Shown here one piece after another: positions 51,701-60,398 of a DNA stretch of 60,398 bases. Position 1 is the first letter of the stretch. The number at the start of each line of letters is the position of its first letter. The notes under the pieces are model-generated. The model was given only the letters and a program-made list of their open reading frames with translations. It was not told the DNA's origin and ran no database searches. Origin of the DNA: an uncultured Clostridia bacterium. GTDB taxonomy: Bacteria; Bacillota; Clostridia; Oscillospirales; Ruminococcaceae. The position numbers and the translations under genes were made by a program. The stretch spans positions 1-60,398 of the forward strand of contig CANRLH010000010.1 of assembly GCA_947631455.1 (NCBI GenBank), read 5' to 3'.

Positions 51701-54010
51701 CTACCTTAAGAACTCAAACAGCCTGCCGAACGACAAAGCCTGCGCTTTAATGTCAACGGGCAGCGAGTCGATTACAAAATTATACGTCTGCGCAAAGCAC
51801 AATATCAGGCAGATAACAAGAGAGACCGTCATAAGAGTGTTTAAATGTCTCTTGGTGTTTTCTTTGCATCTTCTGTATATGACAAACGCGATAATCAGCG
51901 CGCCCATAAGCATCTGCCAGTTAAAGTCCAGACCGTATCTCGGGGCGTATCCCGATTCCCATACGGAACACATTATAATAAACGGTGCAATCACACACAC
52001 GGCGGTGAGCATTGCTGTATAAAGCCGCCTGTTTTTCCTGTCACAAAGCGAATATGCTTTTGCGCCCTTTGCATAAGCAAACATCGGCAAGGCCTTCCAC
52101 AAAATTCCCAGTGCCGAAGCTACCGCTATAAAATAATATCCCTGCGGATTAAACTGTTCGACAGAATAAAAGCTTAAAAACGGAAATGTTGATGATGACC
52201 TCGGGATAGCAAAAAGATAGTTAAACAGACCGATAAGCACAAAGTGAGTGTGATATTCCGCCCTTATGAAATCGTTTACCGTCAGCGAATACTGTATTCC
52301 GAAATCAAATACTGAACCAAATCTCACATAATTATATAGCATCTGAACAGAGCCTATCAATATAAAGGGCAGCAGTGCGCATAAAAGATACGGAAGATAC
52401 GTTTTTGCCACAGATTTATCAGCGCTCTTATTTTCTTTAAGCTTTAAAACTCCCGCCACTATAAATATCAGCGCCGCTAAGCAGTAAACTGCAAGGGTCG
52501 GCCGGCACAAAACCGCAAGGCTTAAAAATACAGAAGAAAGCGCCGCATTCAGCTTGCTAACCTCGCCGCCGCCTATCACGTTTGACTTTAGCATAAAATA
52601 CGCACCTGCGGCAACGCACGCAAAGCCCGATGTCTGTGCGATCTCATAAAATTTTGATATGTGAAAATCAAACCACACGCCGCTTATAAACTGCATCATA
52701 AACAGCCCCATAAGAACGATCGACGAACGTATATCCTTGAAAAATTTACGCATAAACAAAAGGTATAGCTTTGTTAGGAAAAATATTCCTATGCATCCGA
52801 AAAGCCACACCGCCCAGAATGACGGAAAATAATACCCGGTCAGAAGATGATACGGCAAAAAAAGCAACACAACAGGTGCGATTCCGTAATAGGAATAGAT
52901 TTTACCGTTATACAAAAGATGATCCCACGGGTGGGCTCCTATCTGTTCCTCGTCCCTCTGTGAACGGTCATACGGATTTTCAAGTGCCATAAGTTTATCG
53001 CTCGGCTCGATGTTAAGATATGTGTGACCGTCCTCAAAGGCGTCCACCAGCTCTTTTGTCATCTGATTTCCCGTAGTAAGGGTGAAGTCTTTCATTATGC
53101 TGTGATCGTATTCCTTGTACCTTCCGGCGTTTGTGAGCGCCAGCGCGACGGCAATAAGTACCGCCGTAAACGCATAAGCCACTCTGCTGACAGTTTTTTC
53201 GCTTTCAGAAAAACTCTTTTTAAGCTTTGCCGAAACGGTCAGGATATAGACCGCAACCGACAGAAAAATTATAAGGAAAAACCTTACCGGCGAAAAGCTA
53301 AAATCAATCGGTCTGTTAATTTCTATGCTTTTTACCGTTATTTTTTCTCCGTCAGAGGCAGAAAACAAAAGCTTAAGTTTGTGAACATCACCGGAAAAAT
53401 TGCAGGGTACCGTGCGGCTTCTCTCGTCGTTTCTTATCGGCGAGATGTTGGCTTCTCCCGTTCTGTACCGTGCGGAGTAGGTGTCATCCGTAAAATCAAT
53501 GTTTATGTTTACGCTTGCATTCCTGTCGGAATAAGCGTTTACCGTCAAGGTTCCGATGGGAACATCAAGCGACACAAATTCCAAAGACGCGTTTCCGTTC
53601 GACATATTCTGCCAGGTTTTAGTATTAAAGTTAACGACATTTGCGCTGCTTATATCCAGCGTCTGCCTCTCGTAATTTCCGAAGAGCAAGTGAAATGAGT
53701 TAAAGTTAAAAACGAATATCTCAAGGATTGCAGCTATAACAATAAGCTTTTTTAAAAACCTCACCGTCCGCCCGCTGAGGCCGAACGAAAACTGCCCAAG
53801 CAGCATTATAGAGACTGTCACAGCCGCCGCAAACAGCAAAGCTCCAGAAAACGGGGACAGGTCGACCGCTCCCAAAGCATCGGCGACCGCCAGTATCAAC
53901 AATACCACTGTCACCGCAAACAGTACGGTTGTCGAACCGAGAACCGTTTTAATCCGCTTATAGACTTTATTCACGCCGCGGTGCGTTTTTTCTCCATTAT
54001 CCAAGTTCAT
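51701..54010 (-). CDS. Large polytopic membrane protein, GT-C glycosyltransferase-like
   Basis: 769 residues with about 14 hydrophobic segments and a big extracytoplasmic region at about 120-240 rich in beta strands. Around residue 330 it has DGHTYLNIEPSDKLMALENP, then WDHLLYNGKIYSYYG and VVLLFLPYHLLTGYYFP, a block I associate with GT-C type lipid-linked sugar transferases. The later LCRPTLAVYCLAAL and NYVRFGSVFDFG segments also fit. The acceptor is unknown. It sits between soj and parB in one operon, with 27 bp to parB and 52 bp from soj. Confidence 0.7.
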   Translation of the reverse strand: MNLDNGEKTHRGVNKVYKRIKTVLGSTTVLFAVTVVLLILAVADALGAVDLSPFSGALLFAAAVTVSIMLLGQFSFGLSGRTVRFLKKLIVIAAILEIFVFNFNSFHLLFGNYERQTLDISSANVVNFNTKTWQNMSNGNASLEFVSLDVPIGTLTVNAYSDRNASVNINIDFTDDTYSARYRTGEANISPIRNDERSRTVPCNFSGDVHKLKLLFSASDGEKITVKSIEINRPIDFSFSPVRFFLIIFLSVAVYILTVSAKLKKSFSESEKTVSRVAYAFTAVLIAVALALTNAGRYKEYDHSIMKDFTLTTGNQMTKELVDAFEDGHTYLNIEPSDKLMALENPYDRSQRDEEQIGAHPWDHLLYNGKIYSYYGIAPVVLLFLPYHLLTGYYFPSFWAVWLFGCIGIFFLTKLYLLFMRKFFKDIRSSIVLMGLFMMQFISGVWFDFHISKFYEIAQTSGFACVAAGAYFMLKSNVIGGGEVSKLNAALSSVFLSLAVLCRPTLAVYCLAALIFIVAGVLKLKENKSADKSVAKTYLPYLLCALLPFILIGSVQMLYNYVRFGSVFDFGIQYSLTVNDFIRAEYHTHFVLIGLFNYLFAIPRSSSTFPFLSFYSVEQFNPQGYYFIAVASALGILWKALPMFAYAKGAKAYSLCDRKNRRLYTAMLTAVCVIAPFIIMCSVWESGYAPRYGLDFNWQMLMGALIIAFVIYRRCKENTKRHLNTLMTVSLVICLILCFAQTYNFVIDSLPVDIKAQALSFGRLFEFLR

Positions 54011-54062
54011 ATTATTTCACCCTCTCGCTGTATATTAAGCAAGCTGCTCATTTGCACAATTA

Positions 54063-54845
54063 TCACGCTTTGGCGGCAGACTTTTTATCCCTCTTCAAAA
54101 ACTCGGCCGCCAGTTCCTCATAAGCCTTAGCGCCCTTACACTTCGGATTATAATACATCGCGGGCTCGCCGAAGCTCGGCGCCTCTGAAAGCGCGATATT
54201 TCGGGGTATATGGGTCTTATAGACCATTGCGCCGAAGTGCTTTTTGACCTCATTTGCGACCTGCTCGGTAAGATTATATCTTTTTACAAACATCGTAAAA
54301 AGAATGCCGTTTATCTCAATTTTTGGATTATAGCTTTTCTTCACGCGCTTTATAGCTTCGCTGAGTTCCACCAGCCCCTCAAGCGACAAAAATTCGCACT
54401 GAATGGGAATAAGAACGCTGTCGCAGGCAGAAAGTGCGTTTATCGTTATGAGGTCGAGGGTAGGGGGGCAGTCGATTATAATAAAGTCGTAGTCGTCCTT
54501 TACGGAAAGCAGCTGCATTTTTAGGCGCTGGGCACGGTGCTTGGTCTCCATAAGCTCAACGGCAGCGCCCGCTAAGGTCTGTGTTGCCGGAACAACGCAA
54601 ACGCCTCGAAACTTCGTTGCAACTATCGCCTCAACCATTCTGCAATTACCCAGGATCGCCTCGTAAACGGTGTTTCGGATACTTCTTTTTTCGATGCCGA
54701 AGCTGGTCGTGGTGTTGCCTTGCGGATCAAAATCCACCACAAGGATCTTCTTTCCCTTAACTCCTAAAGCTGCGGCGAGATTTACGCAGGTCGTCGATTT
54801 CCCAACGCCGCCCTTTTGATTTGACACGGCTATAACTTTACCCAT
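54063..54845 (-). CDS. soj: Chromosome partitioning ATPase ParA (Soj)
   Basis: 260 residues. Deviant Walker A NQKGGVGKSTTCVNLAAALG at the N-terminus, LVVDFDPQGNTTTSFG, and Walker B-like FIIIDCPPTLDLITINAL. It is a MinD-type ATPase that partners with ParB in origin segregation. It is one of two ParA genes in the window, the other being the broken one in the ICE. The start has a weak-looking site (GAAAGGAAC) 8 bases upstream. parS sites lie just before its promoter. Confidence 0.95.
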   Translation of the reverse strand: MGKVIAVSNQKGGVGKSTTCVNLAAALGVKGKKILVVDFDPQGNTTTSFGIEKRSIRNTVYEAILGNCRMVEAIVATKFRGVCVVPATQTLAGAAVELMETKHRAQRLKMQLLSVKDDYDFIIIDCPPTLDLITINALSACDSVLIPIQCEFLSLEGLVELSEAIKRVKKSYNPKIEINGILFTMFVKRYNLTEQVANEVKKHFGAMVYKTHIPRNIALSEAPSFGEPAMYYNPKCKGAKAYEELAAEFLKRDKKSAAKA

Positions 54846-54917
54846 TTATATGTTCCTTTCGGTGAAATGCAGAATTTTTACAATCGATCTTCTGAATGCA
54901 AATTTTGGTCTAAAGCT

Positions 54918-54945
54918 ATTATACCATATAAAACTGATTTTTCAA
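54918..54945 (-). promoter_or_regulatory. Promoter of the soj operon
   Basis: TTGAAA (54940-54945) and TATAAT (54918-54923) with a 16-bp spacer on the minus strand. The parS sites just upstream could let ParB spread over it. Confidence 0.65.
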
Positions 54946-54963
54946 GAGTTTTGTAAAAAGAAA

Positions 54964-55076
54964 TGTTTCACGTGAAACATTGAGAAAATTCTCATCAGAT
55001 TGTTTCACGTGAAACATTGGTGAATATGAAAATGTCGCGTGAAACATTTGGGGGAAATATTGTTTCACGTGAAACA
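54964..55076. other. parS cluster: three perfect sites and one degenerate
   Basis: TGTTTCACGTGAAACA occurs at 54964-54979, 55001-55016 and 55061-55076. A fourth at 55031-55046 keeps only the GTGAAACA half intact, with changes in the other half. This is the 16-bp chromosomal ParB site of Firmicutes and places the replication origin close by. Confidence 0.97.
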
Positions 55077-55082
55077 TTTTGA

Positions 55083-55892
55083 CTAATTGATAGGTATGGT
55101 GATAAGATATTCTATAACATCGCCCTTTTGCTTTTTAACGGCATTTGCCTTTACGCCGGCGAGCTTCATCACCTCTACCGCTTTGTTTACGGTGTTCAGA
55201 AACAGCCGGACGTCCTTTAAAACCGGCGCTCTTTTTACATAAGACTGTCGAATTTTGTCCTTATTTAAAATTGACTTCACAAGCTTGTCCGTGCTTTCGA
55301 CATTTAGCTTGAAGCGGTTTATCCTATCCAGCACGAAAATCCTGTCCTGTTTCTTTTCAAGCTGGACAAGCGCACGCGCATGCCGTTCTGAAAGTCCCAT
55401 CGCGCTGATCAGCTTGCGCTCATCCTCGGGCAGCCTAAGAAGCCTCAGCTTGTTTGCGACAGTCGATTGTGCCATTCCCAGTCGAAGAGCCGCGTCGCCC
55501 TGCGTCATTCCGTAAATCTGAACAAGGTTGTTTATCGCCTCCGCCTCTTCAAAAAAGCTCAGATCAGAACGGTGAATGTTCTCGATAAGCGCCATAAGAG
55601 CAGAGTTGCGCTCATTCGTGTCAAACAATATGCAGGGCACCGACTGGAATCCAACCATTCTTGCCGCGCGAAGCCTGCGTTCTCCCGAAATAAGCTCATA
55701 GCCCTCTCCTCGACGGCGAACCGACAGCGGCTGTATTATTCCGTCTCTGGATATACTCTTTGCAAGTCGGGTAAGTTCGTCGAGATCAAAATTTTTCCGC
55801 GGCTGTCCGGGGTTTGGCCTGATGTTTTTTATCGGTATTTCCAAAATCCTCCCGAAGTCAGTTTGACTTTTCTTTGTCTTTATTCCTACCAT
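55083..55892 (-). CDS. noc: ParB-family protein, probably Noc
   Basis: 269 residues from the ATG at 55892 (AAAGGA nine bases upstream); an earlier GTG lacks a site. It has the ParB nuclease-like domain (IRPNPGQPRKNFDLDELTRL), the CTP box ISGERRLRAARMVG and a helix-turn-helix (MTQGDAALRLGMAQSTVANK). Its place between rsmG and soj is where Bacillus keeps the nucleoid occlusion protein Noc. Whether it prevents division over the nucleoid here, or acts as a second ParB, cannot be told from sequence. Confidence 0.88.
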   Translation of the reverse strand: MVGIKTKKSQTDFGRILEIPIKNIRPNPGQPRKNFDLDELTRLAKSISRDGIIQPLSVRRRGEGYELISGERRLRAARMVGFQSVPCILFDTNERNSALMALIENIHRSDLSFFEEAEAINNLVQIYGMTQGDAALRLGMAQSTVANKLRLLRLPEDERKLISAMGLSERHARALVQLEKKQDRIFVLDRINRFKLNVESTDKLVKSILNKDKIRQSYVKRAPVLKDVRLFLNTVNKAVEVMKLAGVKANAVKKQKGDVIEYLITIPIN

Positions 55893-56023
55893 TTTTGTCT
55901 GTCCTTTCTTTTGCACACAAAAAAGTGCGCTTTTCTCTCTAAATCAAGAATAGCACACCGGGAAAAATATTTCCACATAAAATTTTCTGCCTTTTATGCC
56001 AGATTAGCGCACATTGCGACAGC

Positions 56024-56734
56024 TCACAGTGGTTTTTTGGTCATCTGACCTTTGTTTCGGGGGTATTTTGGCGGAGTTTGCGATATTTTTTTGATAACTA
56101 TCAGCGTTCTTTCGTCCCCGGACGGCAAAGAGTAACAGTAAATCTCCTCAAGTCTTCCTCCCAGCGTTTTTATAGCCGTGTATGCCTCCTTTGCTTCCTG
56201 CGCGCCCCGGCTTCCCTTGAGACTCAAGAAATATCCGCCCTCCTTCACAAACGGCAGACAATATTCGCACAACATCGGCAGTCCCGCAACAGCGCGAGCA
56301 GTGGCAACATCATATTTCTCACGGTAGTTAGGATCTCTGCCCAATTCCTCGGCTCTGCCATGGATACATTTCGCGCTAAGCCTAAGAACGTCAGAAATCC
56401 GTGCAAGAAAATTAACCCGCTTCAAAAGAGAATCAAGCAGGGTGACGTCAATATCCTTGCGAATAATTTTAAGCGGACAGGACGGGAAGCCCGCTCCCGT
56501 TCCGACATCAATAACACTTGCGCCGCTTTTTACCTTAAAATGATAAAACGGTAAAATGCTGTCTAAAAAATGCTTCTCAGCTATGTCCACAGGAGATGTA
56601 AGCGCTGTGAGATTTACCTTTTCATTATACGAAATGAGCTCATAGGCATAACGGTCGAACATCAAAAACTGCTCATCTGATATTGCTATTCCTGCGCTTT
56701 CAAGCAGGGAAATAAAATCTTGTTTTATAAGCAT
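56024..56734 (-). CDS. rsmG: 16S rRNA (guanine-N7) methyltransferase RsmG
   Basis: 236 residues. The SAM-binding loop is VIDVGTGAGFPSCPLKI near 75, followed by LLDSLLKRVNFL, which holds the motif typical of the family. It methylates G527 of 16S rRNA. The gene is a classic neighbour of mnmG near the origin (former gidB). The C-terminus is slightly long and basic (KYPRNKGQMTKKPL). AAAGGATG precedes the ATG. Confidence 0.95.
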   Translation of the reverse strand: MLIKQDFISLLESAGIAISDEQFLMFDRYAYELISYNEKVNLTALTSPVDIAEKHFLDSILPFYHFKVKSGASVIDVGTGAGFPSCPLKIIRKDIDVTLLDSLLKRVNFLARISDVLRLSAKCIHGRAEELGRDPNYREKYDVATARAVAGLPMLCEYCLPFVKEGGYFLSLKGSRGAQEAKEAYTAIKTLGGRLEEIYCYSLPSGDERTLIVIKKISQTPPKYPRNKGQMTKKPL

Positions 56735-56862
56735 TTTAACATCCTTTCAAATCATGTCAACGGCCTGCCAACCTGTTGAAAGCAACCGTCAGCGTAAACA
56801 GAACCATGCAAGGCAACACTTTATTGTCAGCTGCGGCTCTGAGTTTTCGATAAATTATGCTC

Positions 56863-56890
56863 TTGAAAAATTTATAATGCGTGTTATAAT
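56863..56890 (+). promoter_or_regulatory. Promoter of the nitroreductase gene
   Basis: TTGAAA (56863-56868), a 16-bp spacer and TATAAT (56885-56890). Confidence 0.6.
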
Positions 56891-56971
56891 ATTACTGGGA
56901 ATCGTTATTTGTAAATTGTACCATACATGGCACAACATTTCAAGTTTTTGTAAAACCGAAAGGAGAATCAT

Positions 56972-57475
56972 ATGGATTTTTTAGAGTTTTTAAAAGCAAG
57001 ATGTTCCGTCCGCGGATACACCGACCACACTGTCGAGGACGACAAGCTTGACGCAATCTTAGAGGCGGGAAGATTTGCACCAACGGCCGCTAACCTTCAG
57101 CCGCAATCAGTAATTGTCGTAAAAAGCAAGGAGGGACTTGAAAAAATCTCACAAGCGGCAAACATTTATGGAGCGCCGCTGGCTATCATTGTCTGCGCCG
57201 ACAAAACAAAGGCGTGGAAGCGACCTTACGACGGCAAGATCACCACGGACATCGACGCATCAATCGTCACCGACCACATGATGCTCGAGGCTACAAGCCT
57301 GGGACTTGGCAGCGTTTGGATATGTCACTTTAAGCCGGATATTCTCAGAAGCAATTTTGGTATTTCCGAAAACCTTGAGCCTGTAAACATACTGGCGGTG
57401 GGATATATGGATGATTCGGTACCGCTGAGGGAAAAATCAAGAAAAGCTCGGGAAGAAACTACGGTAATAGTTTAA
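56972..57475 (+). CDS. Nitroreductase-family FMN oxidoreductase
   Basis: 167 residues, the compact form of the family. The N-terminus FLKARCSVRGYTD carries the conserved Arg-Ser/Arg pair for FMN, then GRFAPTAANLQPQSVIVVK. Later blocks are MMLEATSLGLGSVWICHF and NILAVGYMDDS. It would reduce quinones or nitro compounds with NAD(P)H. AAGGAG six bases before the ATG. It is the only plus-strand gene in this origin-side block and has its own promoter and terminator. Confidence 0.92.
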   Translation: MDFLEFLKARCSVRGYTDHTVEDDKLDAILEAGRFAPTAANLQPQSVIVVKSKEGLEKISQAANIYGAPLAIIVCADKTKAWKRPYDGKITTDIDASIVTDHMMLEATSLGLGSVWICHFKPDILRSNFGISENLEPVNILAVGYMDDSVPLREKSRKAREETTVIV

Positions 57476-57553
57476 AATCTCTGTTGCTTGTAAAAGTGTT
57501 CAGACGCATTGCGCCGAAGCGCTGCAAAAAAGCGTTGACATTCAATAAAACAG

Positions 57554-57582
57554 CAAAAGCGGGCAAAACTGTCCGCTTTTTT
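57554..57582. terminator. Bidirectional terminator between nitroreductase and mnmG
   Basis: AAAAGCGGGC/GTCCGCTTTTTT hairpin with A and T tracts on both sides, serving the two converging genes. Confidence 0.85.
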
Positions 57583-59439
57583 CTATTCCAAACTGCTAAG
57601 CCATATCAAAAGTACCGATATGTCCGCCGGGTTTACTCCGGAAATGCGGCTGGCCTGTCCTAAGTTTACCGGCCGTATCCTGTTTAGCTTTTCCGCCGCC
57701 TCAAGCCGAAGCCCCCGTATTGCAGAGTAGTCGGTGTCCTTCGGCAGCGGCTTACTTTCAAGCTTTCTCATGCTTTCTATCTGCTCAAGCTGTATCTTTA
57801 TATATCCCTCGTACTTGACGGAAAGCTCTACCTGCTCCCTTACGTCGTCCGGCAGGTCGGGTCTGTTATCGTCAAACGGCGCAAGTCCATCGTATGTAAG
57901 CTGCGGCCGGCGGATAAGCTGGCTCAGCTTTGCTCCGCTTGATAACGGTTCCGTTCCCTGCGAGATAAGATATTCGTTTATCCGCTCAGGAGAGATGTTG
58001 ACTGAGCTTATTCGCTTTATCTCCCGCTCTATCAGCCTTCGCTTTTCCTCAAGCGCATCATAACGTTCCCTGCTGATAAGACCTATCTCAAATCCCAGCG
58101 GCGTCAGGCGAAGATCGGCGTTGTCCTGCCTCAGAACAAGACGGTATTCGCTTCTGGACGTGAGCATCCGATAAGGATCGGTACAGCCCTTTGTAACAAG
58201 ATCGTCGATCAACGTTCCTATATATGAACTCGCTCGGTCAAGCGTTATCAGCGGCTTTCCCATGGTAAGCCTTGCCGCGTTTATTCCAGCAATAAGCCCC
58301 TGAGCCGCTGCCTCCTCATACCCTGATGTTCCGTTAAACTGCCCTGCTCCGAACAGCCCCTTTACATCCTTGAACTCAAGCGTTGCGTAAAGCTCTGTCG
58401 GATCACAACAATCATACTCTATCGCATATGCGTTTCGCATTATCTCAACGCGCTCAAGCCCCTTTATAGTTCGCAAAAACTTAAGCTGCACATCCTCCGG
58501 CAGCGACGAGGACATTCCCTGAAGGTAAAATTCGTCTGTGTCAAGCCCCATAGGCTCGATAAAAAGCTGGTGACGGCTCCTGTCAGAAAAGCGCACTATC
58601 TTGTCCTCGATAGACGGACAGTATCGAGGGCCTACGCCCTCTATCTGACCGCCGTACATTGCCGAACGCTTTATATTTTCAAGTATTACACCGTGTGTCC
58701 GCTCATTTGTATATCCGATATAGCAGGGCAGGGTGTTTTTCAGCTCTCCCTTTGTCGCAAACGAAAACGGGGTTATCTTTTCATCGCCATCCTGCCGCTC
58801 AAGCCGCTCAAAGTCAATGGATCGGCGGTGCACCCTCGCAGGGGTCCCCGTCTTGAACCGGCGAAGTGTAACTCCCAGTTCCTTAAGACTGTCCGACAGA
58901 TAATTTGCCGGCAGAGTGTGATCCGGTCCGCTCTCGTATGACGATTCTCCGACAAATATCTTTCCCTTTAAATATGTTCCCGAGCACACGATAACTGCCT
59001 TTGCTCCGTATTCGCTCCCCGTGCGTGTCCGCACTCCGCGAACAGTTTTGCCCGTGTGTAAAAGCTCCGTGACCTCTCCCTGCTTAAGATCAAGATTTTT
59101 CTGTCCCTCGACCGTTTTTTTCATATAGCTGTGATACTTTACCCTGTCTGACTGAACCCTCAAAGAATGTACCGCCGGACCTTTTCCTCTGTTTAACATC
59201 CGGCTTTGCAGAAAGGTCGCATCCGCCGCCTTGCCCATCTCTCCGCCAAGCGCATCGATCTCCCGCACAAGATGACCCTTTGCCGTTCCGCCTATCGACG
59301 GATTGCACGGCATGTTCGCGACCGCGTCAAGCGTGAGCGTGAAAAGCGCCGTTTTTGCTCCTAAACGAGCTGCCGCAAGAGCTGCTTCACATCCCGCGTG
59401 ACCCGCTCCTATTACTATTACATCGTAGTTTTCAAGCAT
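57583..59439 (-). CDS. mnmG: tRNA uridine-5-carboxymethylaminomethyl modification enzyme MnmG (GidA)
   Basis: 618 residues from the ATG at 59439, which has GGAGG eight bases upstream; the longer frame start has none. The FAD-binding loop is [19 protein letters not shown] at the N-terminus. [20 protein letters not shown] and [13 protein letters not shown] are family blocks, and the C-terminal helical region ([19 protein letters not shown]) interacts with MnmE. Together they modify U34 of several tRNAs. The rsmG gene is close by, as usual near the origin; the nitroreductase separates them. Confidence 0.96.
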   Translation of the reverse strand: MLENYDVIVIGAGHAGCEAALAAARLGAKTALFTLTLDAVANMPCNPSIGGTAKGHLVREIDALGGEMGKAADATFLQSRMLNRGKGPAVHSLRVQSDRVKYHSYMKKTVEGQKNLDLKQGEVTELLHTGKTVRGVRTRTGSEYGAKAVIVCSGTYLKGKIFVGESSYESGPDHTLPANYLSDSLKELGVTLRRFKTGTPARVHRRSIDFERLERQDGDEKITPFSFATKGELKNTLPCYIGYTNERTHGVILENIKRSAMYGGQIEGVGPRYCPSIEDKIVRFSDRSRHQLFIEPMGLDTDEFYLQGMSSSLPEDVQLKFLRTIKGLERVEIMRNAYAIEYDCCDPTELYATLEFKDVKGLFGAGQFNGTSGYEEAAAQGLIAGINAARLTMGKPLITLDRASSYIGTLIDDLVTKGCTDPYRMLTSRSEYRLVLRQDNADLRLTPLGFEIGLISRERYDALEEKRRLIEREIKRISSVNISPERINEYLISQGTEPLSSGAKLSQLIRRPQLTYDGLAPFDDNRPDLPDDVREQVELSVKYEGYIKIQLEQIESMRKLESKPLPKDTDYSAIRGLRLEAAEKLNRIRPVNLGQASRISGVNPADISVLLIWLSSLE

Positions 59440-59467
59440 TTTTGTTCCTCCGAAAATGGCGTGATCA

Positions 59468-60166
59468 TCAACCGGCATTCGCCGATTTTTCCTGACGCTT
59501 TTTCATTCTTCTCCAGTTGTAAAAACCGTATATATCGTTTGCCAGAAACATTATAAAGCATACGATCATCGGCACGCAGGATATGTCTTCATACGCCGCA
59601 AACACCCACAAAACTATAAGCACAAGGTCGTTTGCCGCATACGCAAGCGCGTAAAAGGGGCTTCGCATAAACGTTAGCGACGACGCAAAAAAACTTGTCG
59701 CTATCGAGAATGTACTGACCAAAAGGTTTGCGTTTCCAAGCGCTTTCAGCAAAAAGTAAAATATTACAGTAACCACTGCGGTAAGCCCGCACAAAATCAA
59801 AAGGCATTTTACCGACAGTCGGTTCACCAGCACCTCCGCCGTCTTTTCATACGGATTTTTTATCCATGAAAAAATGGCTAGCAAAGCTATCGGCGCCGTC
59901 ATGCAAAGATATGTTATCATCTCTCCGTAATAGCGAAACCAAAAGGATATTATTCCGTAAAAAACCGCAAACACAACCGTCAGTACCTGTCCCAGCACGT
60001 TTCCCTTCGCTACGAATATAAGCGCCGTTACGCCTATCAAAGACGCTATCAGCGTAAGGTAATCTTCTGACCAAAGCAAAAACGATACGGCAACCGCCAT
60101 AACAGAAAATAACCACAGGAATATCTCAAACTTTGTAAGCGCCCTGAATGAACCGCGAAGCTTCAT
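59468..60166 (-). CDS. pnuC: Nicotinamide mononucleotide/riboside transporter PnuC
   Basis: 232 residues from the ATG at 60166 with GGAGG upstream. About seven membrane spans. Family signatures are [33 protein letters not shown], and [19 protein letters not shown] with the closing NWRRMKKRQ. It takes up nicotinamide riboside or a related vitamin for NAD synthesis. The leader contains a terminator-like structure, so expression is probably attenuated. It lies 28 bp upstream of mnmG and may be co-transcribed with it. Confidence 0.9.
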   Translation of the reverse strand: MKLRGSFRALTKFEIFLWLFSVMAVAVSFLLWSEDYLTLIASLIGVTALIFVAKGNVLGQVLTVVFAVFYGIISFWFRYYGEMITYLCMTAPIALLAIFSWIKNPYEKTAEVLVNRLSVKCLLILCGLTAVVTVIFYFLLKALGNANLLVSTFSIATSFFASSLTFMRSPFYALAYAANDLVLIVLWVFAAYEDISCVPMIVCFIMFLANDIYGFYNWRRMKKRQEKSANAG

Positions 60167-60176
60167 TTCGCCCCTC

Positions 60177-60237
60177 CAAAAAAAATAAGCACTCTGCCTG
60201 CACATCTTCTAATGCCTAACGATGTGCGAGAATGCTT
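60177..60237 (-). promoter_or_regulatory. Attenuator-like terminator in the pnuC leader
   Basis: On the minus strand an outer stem AAGCATTCT/AGAGTGCTT and an inner stem GCACATC/GATGTGC are followed by A and eight T, just before the pnuC ribosome site. A terminator placed ahead of the gene implies transcription attenuation. An upstream CTGCC/GGCAG pair could be part of a sensor. No known riboswitch class is recognised. Confidence 0.6.
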
Positions 60238-60381
60238 TTGCATTTCTTCTGCCCGGCGGCAGCGTGTAACATTATATTACCACAGCCGTAACAAAAAATC
60301 AAGTGTTTTTATACATTGCAAAATACCCTGGGGTTCGATCTACTTACCGTTCCTTGCGGGACAACGCTTTTTGATAAATGT

Positions 60382-60398
60382 ACCCCCCCCCCCCCCCC
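60382..60398. other. C homopolymer at the window end
   Basis: About 17 C in a row at the very end, most likely an assembly or sequencing artefact at a contig edge. The preceding 100 bases show no gene. Confidence 0.7.

Noticed and set aside
54063..54845. A second broken parA
   Set aside because: The frame is complete with all motifs, unlike the ICE copy.
60187..60260. TPP or known NAD-sensing riboswitch before pnuC
   Set aside because: No CTGAGA or ACCTGA boxes and no match to the known classes that I can recall; kept only as an unclassified attenuator.
60382..60398. Biological poly-C tract
   Set aside because: It sits at the very end of the window and is best explained as an assembly artefact.

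Overview
The window looks like a low-to-mid GC Firmicute of the Ruminococcus / Oscillospiraceae type. The evidence is strong AGGAGG ribosome binding sites, consensus TTGACA-N17-TATAAT promoters, dockerin-bearing secreted proteins next to a sortase-anchored cohesin-like protein, a type I pullulanase, and the origin-proximal order mnmG-rsmG-noc-parS-soj-parB. Species cannot be fixed from sequence alone. The right edge ends in a C homopolymer, so it is probably a contig end.

Layout. (1) 1 to about 12,504: most of an integrative mobilizable element (IME) of the Tn4451/TnpX large-serine-recombinase kind. It carries a restriction/abortive-infection cassette (PD-(D/E)XK DUF4420 protein, AIPR protein, C5 cytosine methylase, Vsr nuclease), a resolvase, relaxase, MobC, an oriT-like region, small accessory genes and the large serine recombinase at its right end. 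The left end of the IME lies before the window. (2) About 12,505 to 28,587: the right part of a larger integrative conjugative element (ICE). The IME has inserted into its giant helicase/methylase gene, leaving only the N-terminal 1,150 or so codons here. The ICE also carries a nested tnpV, conserved small ICE genes, a thioester/Cna-B LPXTG adhesin, a lipoprotein, parB, a parA broken by an amber codon, a long structured leader, a frameshifted zinc-ribbon/nuclease-like gene, a PAP2 protein and an XRE regulator. Its right end abuts lysS. (3) 28,588 to 60,398: host chromosome. It holds greA-lysS and two paralogous dockerin-protein/XRE-regulator cassettes flanking a DUF368 gene, then htrA. Next come a radical SAM gene and a MraY-like/pssA/psd/pullulanase operon, a cohesin-like wall protein, tRNA-Thr(CGT) and a type IV pilin-like gene. 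The origin-side block follows: serS, parB, a GT-C-like membrane protein, soj, a parS cluster, noc, rsmG, a nitroreductase, mnmG and pnuC.

How it works together. The IME encodes its own excision and mobilization genes and presumably uses the conjugation machinery of an ICE such as the one it sits in, while its cargo would protect a host from phage. The IME has split the host ICE's helicase gene, and the ICE parA and zinc-ribbon genes are also damaged, so this ICE copy may be decaying. In the chromosome, the two dockerin cassettes each have a strong promoter overlapped or bordered by a different dyad, next to a divergent XRE gene. That suggests paired local regulation of surface proteins that could dock to a cohesin-bearing wall protein about 8 to 13 kb away.
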